A stretch of 64,000 nt of DNA from assembly GCA_022432975.1 (NCBI GenBank), contig CM039508.1:49131646-49195645 (forward strand), given 5' to 3'. The position numbers were made by a program, and so were the translations under genes. The notes beneath the pieces are model-generated. The model did not search any database. It worked only from the letters and a program-made list of their open reading frames with translations, and was not told the origin of the DNA. This document shows, piece after piece, positions 35,228 through 47,900 of the stretch; the first letter of the stretch is position 1; each line of letters starts with the position of its first letter. The DNA comes from Begonia masoniana. Its lineage: Eukaryota; Streptophyta; Magnoliopsida; Cucurbitales; Begoniaceae.

Positions 35228-38130
35228 AAGACCTGTAATTCTTAATGATTACGTGATCTATTCACTTGAAGATGAATGTGACTTGACCAATGATAAGGAT
35301 CCAAACTTATTCATAAAAGCCATGGAATGTTCAAATTTTGAAAAGTGGTTGAATGCCATGAAAGAAGAGTTGAAATCGATGGATGACAATAAAGTCTGGG
35401 AACTTGTAGAATTACCTGAAGGTTTTAAACGAATCGGTTGTAAATGGGTTTACAAAAGCAAACGTGACTCAAAAGGTATAAGGCCAGATGTAACGACCCC
35501 TATTCCCAGCAAGATATTGTCTGCTCTGGGGATTGGGCTGCAGCCCAATATCCTCCCCTCACGGCTTTGTTTGGTGAGAACTTCCCGGAAGGTCACCCAA
35601 CCTGGAATTGCTCTCGCCGAAGCACTTTTAACTTTGGAGTTCTTATGGGATCCGTTGCCAATTGTGCTCCAAAACGCGTCTTGTTATCGTGGGAGGAATC
35701 TCTTACATATGTTTCATTTCCATATACTTCCCCAAGCGATGTGGGATTGTGACAACCCCCTCTTTACGACCCGGGATTCGCCTATACTCGAGTCCGGGAT
35801 TCGCCTACACTCGGCTTAGGTCCCGAGGTTTGCCTCGCAGTCGTACACATACGTTCACATTCAGGTCATCACAATCACCCCCCCTCGGGGGCCCAACGTC
35901 CTCGTTGGCCACATTTCCGGTTGGGTACAGGCTTTGATACTATTTGTAACGACCCCTATTCCCAGCAAGATATTGTCGGCTCCGGGGATTGGGCTGCAGC
36001 CCAATATCCTCCCCTCACGGCTTTGTTTGGTGAGAACTTCCCGGAAGGTCACCCAACCTGGAATTGCTCTCGCCGAAGCACTTTTAACTTCGGAGTTCTT
36101 ATGGGATCCGTTGCCAATTGTGCTCCAAAACGCGTCTTGCTATCGTGGGAGGGATCTCTTATATATGTTTCATTTCCATATACTTCCCCAAGCGATGTGG
36201 GATTGTGACAACCCCCTCTTTACGACCCGGGATTCGCCTATACTCGAGTCCGGGATTCGCCTACACTCGGCTTAGGTCCCGAGGTTTGCCTCGCAGTCGT
36301 ACACATACGTTCACATTCAGGTCATTTGGGTACAGGCTTTGATACTATTTGTAACGACCCCTATTCCCAGCAAGATATTGTCGGCTCCGGGGATTGGGCT
36401 GCAGCCCAATATCCTCCCCTCACGGCTTTGTTTGGCGAGAACTTCCCGGAAGGTCACACAACCTGGAATTGCTCTCGCCGAAGCACTTTTAACTTCGGAG
36501 TTCTTATGGGATCCGTTGCCAATTGTGCTCCAAAACGCGTCTTGCTATCGTGGGAGGGATCTCTTATATATGTTTCATTTCCATATACTTCCCCAAGCGA
36601 TGTGGGATTGTGACAACCCTCTCTTTACGACCCTGGATTCGCCTATACTCGAGTCCGGGATTCGCCTACACTCGGCTTAGGTCCCAAGGTTTGCCCCGCA
36701 ACCCGAGGTTTGCCCCGCAGTCGTACACATACGTTCACATTCGGGTCATCACACCAGACTTGTCACCAAATGTTACACTCAGAAAGATGATATTGACTAT
36801 AAGGAAGCATTCTCTCCAGTTTCAAAGAATGATTCCTTAAGAATTGTTATGGCTTTGGTAGCTCATTATTATTTAGAGCTTCACCAAATGGATGTAAAGA
36901 CTGTCTTTCTGAATGGAGACTTAGAGGAATAAGTGTATATGGATCAACCAGAAGGATTTTCACTTTCGAGAAATGAAAGGTTAGTGTGTAAATTGAAAAA
37001 GCCAATATGTGGACTAAAACAAGTTTTTAAACAATGGTATATTAAGTTTAACGATATCATTACGTCGTACGATTTTATAGAAAACACTGTTGATCTATAT
37101 GAATGTCATTGGGAGCAAATTTAACATATTAGTCCTATATGTTGATGACATTCTTCTAGTTTCTAACAATAAATGATTGCTACATGATATAAAATAGTTT
37201 CTCTTTAAAATTTTTTAAATGAAATATATGGGTGAGACATCCTATGTAATTGGAATAGAAATATTATGTGATAGACAACAAGGATTACTATGATTGTCTC
37301 ATAAAGGATATATCGATAAAGTTTTAGAGAGATTCAGAATGAAAAAATACTCTACTGGTTGTAGTTCCAATTCAGAAAGGGGACAAATTCAGTTAAATGC
37401 AATGTCCAAAAAGTGATTTGGAAAGAAAGGAAATGGAATCTATTCCATATGCATCAGCTCTTGGGAGCTTAATGTAAGCTCAAACGTGTACTTGGCCCGA
37501 CATAAGTTTTGCAGTAGGGATGTTAGGTCGATATCAAAATAATCTAGGAATGGATCACTGGAAACCTGCAAAGAAAGTGTTTAGGCACTTGCAAGGAACA
37601 AATGACTACATGCTCATGTATAGAAAATCCAATAAACTTGAGGTTATTGAATACTCGGATTCAGACTATGCCGGATGTGCAAACTCGAGGAAATCTACAT
37701 TTGGTTACGTGTTTCTATTAGCCGGAGGAGCCGTATCATGGAGAAGTGGAAAGCAATCTTCGATTGCTACTTCTACCATGGAGGCAAAATTTGTAGCATG
37801 CTTAGAGGCCACTGTTCATGCATTGTGGTTGCATAACTTAACCTTCGGTCTAAATATAGTAGAAAATATAGATAAATCGCTAAGGATTTATTGTGATAAT
37901 TCTGCAGCTGTATTCTTCTCAAAGAATGACAAATACTCGAAATGAGCAAAACATATAGAATTGAAGTATTGGACAATCAAAGAAGAAATACAAAAACAAA
38001 ATGTGTGTATTGAGCATATAAGTACACGTTCAATGATAGTGAATCCATTAACTAAAGGATTAACACTCAAGACCTTTAAGGAACATGTTGAAAGGATGTG
38101 TTTAGGTGACAAATCCTTGTTGATGTGATT
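35228..38130 (+). pseudogene. copia reverse transcriptase and RNase H, interrupted
   Basis: The RT entry region (AMKEELKSMDDNKVWELV, GCKWVYKSKRDSKG) runs to 35483 and stops at the Cassandra array. It resumes at 36759 with the DYKEAFSPVSKNDSLR and HQMDVKTVFLNGDLEE motifs. The polymerase YVDD box (YVDDILLVS) is near 37138-37164. RNase H covers about 37520-37945 (YSDSDYAGC, RKSTFGYVF, STMEAKFVA, YCDNSAAV) and continues to 38128. In-frame stops at several points, including directly after NGDLEE, make it inactive. Confidence 0.9.
35489..36753 (-). mobile_element. Second Cassandra TRIM array with three LTRs
   Basis: LTRs are at 35489-35873, 35945-36325 (end truncated) and 36350-36753. The first internal domain is 71 bp; the second is reduced to 24 bp by a deletion that also removed the LTR edge. 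Perfect target copies ccaga lie at 35484-35488 and 36754-36758. The 5S-like block is present in all three LTRs. The primer site has decayed (plus strand gctttgatacta). The sequence differs from the first array in the outer LTR part, so this is a separate subfamily and insertion. Confidence 0.94.
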
Positions 38131-39911
38131 ATGATAGTGTAACTAATATTATGTGAACATCTTTGAATTCATTATGGACATGTTTTTGTATGTATATTGT
38201 TGTTTGCATTATGGTGTATACATTATCATTATTTGCAAATGACATGTGATATTTTATGTGAAAGGCTATAGTGTTTTCTCAATTAAAGTTATAATGGGTT
38301 GAGAAATTTGTGATACATGGGAAAGAATCATGTCGTCAATGACTTGTGTCTGCCATGATTCAATTTTTTAATTCATTATGAAAGGTGACTTGTTTAATTC
38401 ACATTATGGTACACTATTTGATTGTGAATTACAAGTTGTGATGAATTTTAATCTAAACCGGATTAAATGAAAGGAATTCAGATCTCATAATATGAGCCAA
38501 GTGAGAGATTGTTAAATTATTTTAATAATCTATTTGTGGCTCATGTAAATTATAGTGATATTAACTTTATATTAAAGTGCTTAACATGATGATTGTTAAA
38601 CATAAAGGAAATAAAGTTAATTGAGTTTTAATTCTCTCTCCTTAACCCTATAAAGTTATATAAATTATAGCTGAAGAGGTGTGTTAGAAAAGACATAAAT
38701 GAAAATGTAGGTATGGAGAGTTACATTTATATGGTTGTCTTTTTCGTTCCAACGAGAGATTATAGAACACTTTCTCTTAAAATAATAATAATAATAATAA
38801 TATATAGGGAAAAGTACCATTTAGACCCCAACGTATGGGGTCAGGTACCATTTGGTACCTAACGTATGTTTTGTGTCCAATCAAACCCTAACGTATGAAA
38901 CGTTTGCCATTCAAACCCCACCGTTAAAAAACCCGTTAAAATTAGCACGTGCCACGCACGTGCAATTGATAATGCCCAAATTGCCCTTATGTTAAATTAT
39001 TCAAAATTGAAAATGAATTAAACTCATTGGGTAAAAAATTGGCCGAAGCCCTAACGTATCAAACAGTCGCCTGTTTTCTCGTCGCCGGTTTCCATTCTCT
39101 CCGGCATCGCACCTCGCACCTCGCACCGACAGTCGCTCTTCGCTCTTCGCTCTTGCTCTCATCGCACGTCGCTCGGCTCGCTCGCATCGCACAGCACAGT
39201 CGCTCGGCTCGCATCGCATCGCACAGTCGCTCGGATCGTCTTCTGATTATTGATCGGCTTCTATTTCTAAAGGTTTCTGTTTCTGATCGAATTCTGATAT
39301 TTTGTTTCTTTGATTTCGAAGAACTCTCTGTTATTGATCGACTTCTGTTTCTAAAGGTTTCTGTTTCTGATCGAATTCTAATATTTTGTTTCTTTGATTT
39401 CGAAGAACTCTCTGTTATTATTCTGATTTTTTATCGGCTTCTGTTTCTGATGGAATTGTGGCGATGGATAATTGAATCGCATCGCACAGCTCGCTTGCTC
39501 GCAAGATGGATAATGGCAGTTCTTCAACTTCATGTATGTTTTACTTGATTTTACTTGATTTTAAATTGCAGTTCTTCAACTACAACACGGTGATTTTAAG
39601 TCAAGCTGTCTTTTATTGCTGCATCATTTGGATATTATCTTGGCTGCTTTTATTGGGATAAACTTGTTTCATCTTGGTTATATTGTTCTGCTTGTTATTA
39701 GCATATTATTAACCGAGAATCATGTCAATCCTAATGCAATTAAGTTGCTGTTTTATAGCCGAAGCATGTTGCTAATTTTCTGTTTAATTTCTTCTGTTTT
39801 CTGTCTCTTTCTTTAGGATTAATATTCTGTTTGTAGTTGATATTTTGGTTCATTGTTTTAGTTGTTTGTCGAGTTGTTGGTTGAATTTCTAGTGTCACTT
39901 TCATTGGAAAT

Positions 39912-40132
39912 ATGACTATGACGTGTGGGAAATGTGGTGAGCCTAATCACAATGCAAGAACGTGCAAAAGAGTCTCAAGTGCAACCCGAGTAAGTAAAAA
40001 TTACTATGACTTTCACATTTTTTTATACTCAATAAATGTCTTTTATAATTTATATACTTATTGTTTCAGGCTTCCTCGGCAGGAACAAGCTCCCACAACA
40101 AATCTAATTTGTTCATGGGTTTTACACAATGA
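39912..40132 (+). pseudogene. Zinc-knuckle tail of a transposase-like protein
   Basis: Exons 39912-39989 and 40070-40132 have good gtaagt and tttcag borders and encode 46 residues. The first exon has the CCHC knuckle CGKCGEPNHNARTC, typical of the C-terminus of Mutator-like transposases. No upstream transposase domain remains, so it looks like the 3' end of a lost gene. Confidence 0.55.
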
Positions 40133-40834
40133 TTGCTTCATGTAATTAGAAGCAGGATAATTTTGGACAATCAAAGGGTTGCAGAGTAAAATCAGTGGAA
40201 TTTTGATATTTTTGGGGCCTTATTTTGAAAAATCTGCTCTTTTAACCCCTGTTTATGCCTCTGATTTGCTTCAATAGCACATTTTGATATTTTTAGGACT
40301 ACATTTTGAAAAATGTGTTGATATTATGATCACGTGTTTTTACTTGTACTTTGATGGCTAAAGACAATTACTAAGCCGTCTTTTTCTGTTCATGGTTCGT
40401 TCTTCATGTTCCATGTTCTGTTTTCTTAGATTTTTAGGTGTTTTAGTGATGATACACCTTAGATTTAGACAGAAGATGGAAAGAAAGACAACTCTGCTCA
40501 GGTTTGAATTATAATATAGTGAGAATTGATTGCGTTTCCATTACACTGTATATGGTATGTATTTGAATATACACGTATTTGGCTCATCAGATTTTACAGA
40601 AACTTTTGTGGTTTGTCGAGTACATCATCTATTTGTATGATCAAAATAATATAGTGACGCAGTTTGGTCAAATTTACAAAAATAATACCTTGTCATCTTC
40701 TACTTCTTTGTTTTGGGTTGCAGGACATGGCATTTCCCATATCATGGAGAGAAACAGATAAAAGGAGACAATCCACTAAAATGTTCGTTTTTTGTTTCAT
40801 TCAAAAAAAAGTTTGACAATCCACATTTTGCATT

Positions 40835-41237
40835 TTACATTTTGTAGCCTACGAAAAGCGCAACTAAAATGGATTTTACAATCCACAAAGACTTATATAA
40901 TAATAGCTTTGTACGTAACTTCTCGTTCTTTGCTTCCGCTTCCTTAAGTCGTGACTGTAATTAATTCAGTACCTTCTTCTCTCTCTCCTTCGTTGGTGGA
41001 TCGTACCATGTGAAAAACTCACATCCTCTTGTGCCTCGCTATGAGAAAATGAATAATGTAAGTGCATTCGAACTAAAGTAAAGTAGATAATTCACCCTAT
41101 TTCATTGTATTTACCTCATATTTTTGACATGCAAGAAACCTTCGTCCTGGATTGTCTCGTGTCCATGATGTGCGCATAGCAGCTCTTTCATGACAAAAAC
41201 AAACAATGGGAGATACTCCTTCACGAACAACTGTCAT
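40835..41237 (-). pseudogene. GRF-type zinc-finger membrane-anchor protein, one nonsense codon
   Basis: Two exons, 41237-41115 and 41038-40835, with a 76-bp GT-AG intron. Exon 1 has the GRF finger (CFCHERAAMRTSW, NPGRRFLAC); exon 2 completes it (GCEFFTWYD). A charged helix follows (SRLKEAEAKNEKLRTKL) and then a hydrophobic C-terminal segment (SILVALFVGY), the usual layout of plant GRF proteins with a coiled coil and membrane tail. A TAA at 40961-40963 interrupts the helix; one base change from a sense codon would explain it. Otherwise 108 codons are open. It may be captured cargo of the surrounding inverted-repeat element. An 18-bp intron over the stop is too short to be real. Confidence 0.7.
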
Positions 41238-42913
41238 TGAAGAGTTAATATATGAAGAAGTAAATATCAATTCAACGTACTTTTCATAATTGGGAAGGTG
41301 ATGTTGATTTTCAGGGTGCTTTTTTTTGGAACTTAATGTTATCATGTACACCATTTAATTGGAAATGAGAGAGAAAGATTAGTCAATTCTGCAATGAAAA
41401 AACGCACGAAAAACAATAACATGACATTAACAAGTGCAATTAGCCTGTTCTATATGCAAATTAATGGGTTGGCCTAATTAAGTCCCAAAAATTAAAAACA
41501 AAATCTCACCCAAAAGAAATCAACATTATGGTTCTCGGCTATGCAAAAAAATCCAAAACATAGCTTAATATTTCCAATGAAAGTGACACTAGAAATTCAA
41601 CCAACAACTCGACAAACAACTAAAACAATGAACCAAAATATCAACTACAAACAAAATATTAATCCTAAAGAAAGAGACAGAAAACAAAAGAAATTAAACA
41701 GAAAATTAGCAACATGCTTCGGCTATAAAACAGCAACTTAATTGCATTAGGATTGACATGATTCTCGGCTAATAATATGCTAATAACAAGCAGAACAATA
41801 TAACCAAGATGAAACAAGTTTATCCCAGTAAAAGCAGCCAAGATAATATCCAAATGATGCAGCAATAAAAGACAGCTTGACTTAAAATCACCGTGTTGTA
41901 GTTGAAGAACTGCAATTTAAAATCAAGTAAAATCAAGTAAAACATACATGAAGTTGAAGAACTGCCATTATCCATCTTGCGAGCAGGCGAGCTGTGCGAT
42001 GCGATTCAATTATCCATCGCCACAATTCCATCAGAAACAGAAGCCGATAAAAAATCAGAATAATAACAGAGAGTTCTTCGAAATCAAAGAAACAAAATAT
42101 TAGAATTCGATCAGAAACAGAAACCTTTAGAAACAGAAGTCGATCAATAACAGAGAGTTCTTCGAAATCAAAGAAACAAAATATCAGAATTCGATCAGAA
42201 ACAGAAACCTTTAGAAATAGAAGCCGATCAATAATCAGAAGACTATCCGAGCGACTGTGCGATGCGATGCGAGCCGAGCGACTGTGCTGTGCGATGCGAG
42301 CGAGCCGAGTGACGTGCGATGAGAGCAAGAGCGAAGAGCGAAGAGCGACTGTCGGTGCGAGGTGCGAGGTGCGATGCCGGAGAGAATGGAAACCGGCGAC
42401 GAGAAAACAGGCGACTGTCTGATACGTTAGGGCTTCGGCCAATTTTTTACCCAATGAGTTTAATTCATTTTCAATTTTGAATAATTTAACATAAGGGCAA
42501 TTTGGGCATTATTAATTGCACGTGCGTGGCACGTGCTAATTTTAACGGATTTTTTAACGGTGGAGTCTGAATGGCAAACGTTTTATACGTTAGGGTTTGA
42601 TTGGACACAAAACATACGTTAGGTACCAAATGGTACCTGACCCCATACGTTGGGGTCTAAATGGTACTTTTCCCTAATATATATATATATTCATTCACTC
42701 ACTCTCAATCTCTATATTATCAAAGAGATAATAAAAAAAAAAAGAGATTAAGGGGAGAAAATGGTATTCGGTAAGGTAAAACAAAACATACACATAAAAT
42801 GGATCAATGTTAGTATATTATGTAATTTTTTGTTTCAAAGAATGATTGAATCAACAACATTATAAAATGATTAAAGTATTTAAAGTTTTTTTTTTTTATT
42901 TGTTTTCGGGACA

Positions 42914-44809
42914 CTCAACAAAATAAACCATTCTTAGATGCAAGCTCATTTTTCAAGCACCACATTATATTATTAGTTGGTGTTACAAACTATAGGTTGG
43001 CATAACCGTACTAGAATAATAGTTTGAATCATAACTAGTATTTCAATCTTAGGTTGCTCTAGGTTATTTCGATCTTAGGTCGCTCCAGGTCTCGTGTTTA
43101 TAGAAATCGTAAACGCTCTTAACATGAAAGATCTAGGATTATGAATCATTTCACGATTTTGTGCCTGAAAAATTATTAGAACAAAAATCCTTATTGAATC
43201 TGGTTAAGATCCAAACTACCTATAATCGGCTCATACCCAATAAAATTGGTCAAAAATCAATCTTAAATCTACATATATAAATAATATTAATTTATATTTA
43301 CATTTTAAAATATAACAAAAATCGAATTGTACTTCGCGGTTTAGTTAAGTTATTGTTATTTACCGTTTTGTTTCAAGTGGCTAATCATATGAACTATAAG
43401 TCAAGAATCTTACAACGCAATTTGGTTCAAGTTCACGATTAGGCCCCCAATCGGATCATACCCACCCCTATCTTAAATGATGTTATACCGTTGTACTCGC
43501 TCTAATCGCATAACGTTATCGAATATCTCGTTTTTATATTTAATAACACGTCTTAATTTTTGAGCTTTAATTGAGGGGAAACCAAGGTGGCTCTAATCCC
43601 ATTAGATTGTGAAAAAGAAAAGACAAAGTAGTTGTAGCTTTGTCTGGGGCATGAATAGCTTTAAATATAATATATGATACACGGAATAATTTGCCCTAAA
43701 AAAATGAGGAAAAGACTACCGTTTTAATCATTGACTTGTAAATTACAGCTAATTATCAATTAAGAGGGGAACCCACCAAAACTTTTTCTTCATTTTTTAA
43801 ATAATGGAAAATAATTAATTAAAAAGTTTGTAAATCATTTTCATTTTGTTAATATTAATAATTTTACAAAATTTTGTAAATTATTTTTCGTTTTTGTTGG
43901 AAATAATTTTACGATGCCGGTATTTGATTGGCTAAATGCGATGATTATACACTTAGACCGACACAAAAATTGAATTTTTACAAGAGAGTAATGGAGAATT
44001 TTTTAAAATGAACGAATACTTGAAAGAGCAATGTTGCATGGAGGTGTCAAAAGACGCTTATAAATCGAGAATATATATATTTTTTAAGAAACAACTGTAG
44101 GCAGGCAAAGACACGCTCTGGTTCGGTTTCAGTCCGAACCAAAATTAAATCGCGAACTAACAATTTCCACGATTAAGAATCGAAACCAAAATTGTGGATA
44201 ACTTGAATTGAACTAAAATTGAATCGCGAGATATAACTATGTTATAGCATGGTTCTAAAATAAAAATTAATATTATTAAAATATATTTAATTTTAACCAA
44301 TTTTATTGGTTTCGATTGCATTGTTGGTTTTATTCTGTTCAATACTCAAAAGTTATCGATTTATAAAATATTTAACCAAACTGCGTTATAAAATTCTTAT
44401 ACGTCAAGAACCGTTTACAGTTTTTGTAGAGGTGAGAATCAGACCTAACCGACAGTTATGTTCGAATTGTGGTTATGATCTTGTTCTGCTTATCCCTAAT
44501 TTCAATTCGAAAGAATTCAATATTTATAATTATTAAAAATTAAAAAGTAACTTTTTATTGCTTCATTTTGTATGAAAATTTAAAACATGGTTATCCAAAA
44601 ATTATTAATTATTAAAAAATGATAATTAAATTAGAAAAAATATTAAGAAAATAGAAAATATTAAAAAGTTTATTATATTAATATTAATATTAATTTTGCA
44701 GTATCTTTGCCCTAATAATCCAGCTAGAGCCTCCACGGTTTCACTTCCTGTTCCCGCGCCTCCTCTGTTATCATCCCTCATCTGGCGCGCTCACACAGAC
44801 ACACGGAGG
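42914..44809. other. AT-rich intergenic DNA with decayed element traces
   Basis: Around 42995-43470 the edges read taggttggcataaccg and ggatcatacccacccta-like (catacccacccctat), resembling a decayed hAT. Accgaacc-type words recur near 44110-44170. Flanking duplications are not visible. No gene was recognised. Confidence 0.35.
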
Positions 44810-44949
44810 TATAAATACCCTAATATCACTCTTCCACAGACGCAGACCCAAACACCTAGAGTTCGAGGAAAGAGAGAGAAGAGAGAGCGCCTCCACCTCC
44901 GTTCTCCGCCGTATCTATCCCCAACCTTTTTCTCTCTCTAAATCTTCCG
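44810..44949 (+). promoter_or_regulatory. TATA box and 5' UTR of importin-5
   Basis: A clear tataaata (44810-44817) lies about 130 bp before the start codon. It is followed by a CT-rich, intronless leader ending ctctctaaatcttccg just before ATG. Confidence 0.75.
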
Positions 44950-47900
44950 ATGGATCCTCAGGCAACTCAGCTCCAGCAAGCTCAGCTCGCTGCGATTCTG
45001 GGCCCCGACCTTCCCCCTTTCGAAACCCTAATTTCCCACCTCATGTCGTCTTCTAACGAGCAGAGGTCACAAGCGGAGTTTCTCTTCAATCTCTGCAAGC
45101 AGACCGATCCTGATTCATTGTCTCTCAAGCTTGCTCAAGTTCTTCAGTTATCCCCCCACGAAGAGGCTCGGGCCATGTCCGCAATTCTCCTCCGGAAGCA
45201 GCTGACTCGCGATGATTCATATGTTTGGCCTCGTTTAAATCTTTCCACCCAGTCCTCTTTAAAATCGATTTTGTTGTCATGTATTCAACGGGAGGAATCC
45301 AAATCGATTTCAAAGAAATTGTGCGACACGGTCTCTGAGCTCGCTTCTGGAATCTTGCCGGATAATGGATGGCCTGAATTATTGCCGTTTATGTTTCAAT
45401 GCGTGTCTTCTGAGTCTCCAAAGCTCCAGGAATCTGCGTTCTTGATATTCGCCCAGTTATCTCAGTTTATCGGCGATTCTTTGGTTCCACATATTAAACA
45501 CTTACATGGTGTGTTTCTGCAGTGTTTGACCTCAACAGTATCTAGTTCAGATGTAAAAATTGCAGCTTTGAACGCTGTGATCAATTTTATTCAGTGCTTG
45601 TCGAACTCCTCCGATCGTGATAGGTTCCAGGATTTGTTGCCTGCAATGATGAGGACGTTGACTGAGGCTTTGAATCAAGGTCAAGAGACAATGGCGCAGG
45701 AGGCCCTAGAATTGCTGATCGAATTGGCTGGGACAGAGCCTAGATTCCTGAGGAGGCAATTGGTGGATGTTGTTGGCTCCATGCTTCAAATTGCAGAAGC
45801 TGAATCTTTGGACGAAGGGACTAGGCATTTGGCGATTGAATTTGTGATTACCCTTGCAGAGGCTAGGGAGAGAGCACCCGGAATGATGAGAAAGTTACCT
45901 CAGTTTATAAGCAGGTTGTTTGCAATTTTGATGAAGATGCTTTTGGATATTGAGGACGATCCTAAGTGGCACACTGCAGAGAGCGAGGATGAAGACGCAG
46001 GGGAAACCAGCAATTACAGTGTCGGACAGGAATGTTTGGACAGACTCGCTATTTCCTTGGGTGGTAATACGATTGTCCCTGTTGCATCAGAACAGTTGCC
46101 TGGATACTTGGCCGCACCAGAATGGCAAAAGCATCATGCTGCCTTGATTGCGCTTGCCCAAATTGCAGAGGGTTGTTCGAAGGTTTCAATCTTTTATCAT
46201 AATCTTAAAGGATTATTCATTTGCTGCAAAACTCTTATAATTTCTGCTTCACGTGATGTTTAAAATATCTAGTTATTCCTTTTTAGCAAAAGAATTGCTC
46301 CTATTTTTTTTTCGTAAATTTCATTTGGCACGGCTGAAAACTCCCGTTGAACATTCTGACTGTTATGGATACACTTGTCGCGGTGAGTATGCATCTTTGT
46401 GTTCTGGAAGTCTATTACATATTTGAGATTATACTTTACACCTTCTATTCTTGAAGGAGGAAAAGTATGCCTATCAATTTTATGTGTAAATGGTCCCAAT
46501 CTTTCCGAACATTTTACGTTTCTAATATTAATCACAGTTTATATAAGCTGTCATATTTGAAGAGCATCATTTTGTAAAAAGGTTTGATCTAATCCTTTTC
46601 ATTTGGAATTTGTTTTTTAAATATATTAGAGTTGTATCACGTGATGGCTTTTCTGCTTATTTTGATAATTATTTGTTTTTTCAAATTTTTTGAATTCTAT
46701 TTCTCTTAGTTAGCTAGAAATTCATCCCATAGATTCTAAGATGATTACTTTTATTTTAATTGCAGGTGATGATAAAAAATTTGGAACAAGTGGTTGCTAT
46801 GGTTTTGAACTCATTTCAAGATCCACACCCTCGTGTGAGGTGGGCAGCTATTAATGCAATTGGACAATTATCTTCTGACTTGGGTCCAGATTTGCAAGTT
46901 CAATACCATAAGCAGGTGCTGCCAGCACTTGCTGGTGCAATGGATGATTTCCAGAATCCCCGAGTGCAGGTTAGGTGCATGCATGTGGCAATCTAGAGTT
47001 TATAGTTTATTAAGTATTATTCAGAATTATGTTAACTTGTGTGCGTAGTGATAATCACTCCTGTTATCTTCACCAATTTATCTTATGAAGACCAGTTCAT
47101 CAACTGGGACTCTGATTTGAACATACAAACAAGCCGTGTCCTCCTTCCTTGAATGATGTTACACCAAGCTAAAAATCTCTGAAGTGTTTTATTTTATTTT
47201 TTAAAAAATAGTCTCCTGCCTTTTCTTGTAATGCTACATTGGTTTGGTTGTCTGACCCAGCAACTCAATTTTCTTTTCCTTGTCCATTTCTTTTGTGTTT
47301 AATTTTTATTACTTCACCTAGGCTTAAGTCATGCGATAACTGTATAATTTACATAAATTACCTAAGGATCTCATCAGCGTATCCTAGTTCAGTAGATTAA
47401 CTAATCTGTTAGGTCTTTCTGTGTACTTGTACCCTGATGCTGCAAAAAATTTTACTCAGCCTAGGATTTTTTTTATTAATTGTTTTTTTTTGTTTTTCAC
47501 TAAGTTAATTTTTTTTTTTTTAATTTGTTGTTCTCTGGTTGCATGCTGTAATATTTTCTTTTAGTTATTTTGTGTCAACTGCCTCCCTGCATTTATGATT
47601 CTATACGTGGTATTTCTGCAGGCTCATGCTGCTTCAGCGGTTTTAAACTTCAGTGAGAATTGCACTCCTGATATTTTAACCTCTTATTTAGATGGAATCG
47701 TAAGCAAATTGCTTGTACTGCTACAGGTATGTTGATAACCTTCCATATAGGCTGCTAAATATTGCCTTCTATCAAATTTTTCACTAATAAGAAAAGATAT
47801 GCTATCTGTCATAATTCTATTTGTCATAATTTTTTTCCTCGCAAAAATGTTTACCTGGACTGTACAAATAACTAATGCAGAATGGCAAGCAAATGGTGCA

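Larger units (their letters stand above)
38806..42675. mobile_element. Mutator-like element with 1.1-kb inverted repeats and cargo
   Basis: Arms 38806-39913 and about 41568-42675 are near-identical inverted copies (agggaaaagtaccatttaga at each outer edge). It sits in the copia 3' LTR. The 9-bp flanks ataatatat and aatatatat agree at 7 of 9 in an AT run, so the duplication is only suggestive. The core holds a zinc-knuckle exon pair (plus) and a GRF-type zinc-finger gene (minus). Long inverted repeats plus a zinc-knuckle remnant support Mutator-like; the class call is inference. Confidence 0.75.
28149..42908 (+). mobile_element. Ty1/copia LTR retrotransposon (14.8 kb with four nested insertions)
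   Basis: The 5' LTR is 28149-28647 (499 bp), followed by primer site tggtatcagagc (28650-28661). The 3' LTR starts at 38510 and is split into 38510-38805 and 42676-42908. Perfect 5-bp target copies ggaca lie at 28144-28148 and 42909-42913. The 3' LTR end has mutated from CA to CG. Internal order is gag, protease, integrase, RT, RNase H (copia type). The LTRs differ at many positions and the coding has numerous stops, so the element is old. Confidence 0.95.

Noticed and set aside
40955..40972. An 18-bp intron removing the nonsense codon of the GRF gene
   Set aside because: Although bounded by gt and ag, it is far below the minimum plant intron length; a point nonsense mutation is simpler.
39027..42454. 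Two near-identical 173-codon frames at 39027-39548 (+) and 41933-42454 (-)
   Set aside because: They are mirror images in the two arms of the inverted-repeat element, with low-complexity Ser/Arg composition and no known domain.
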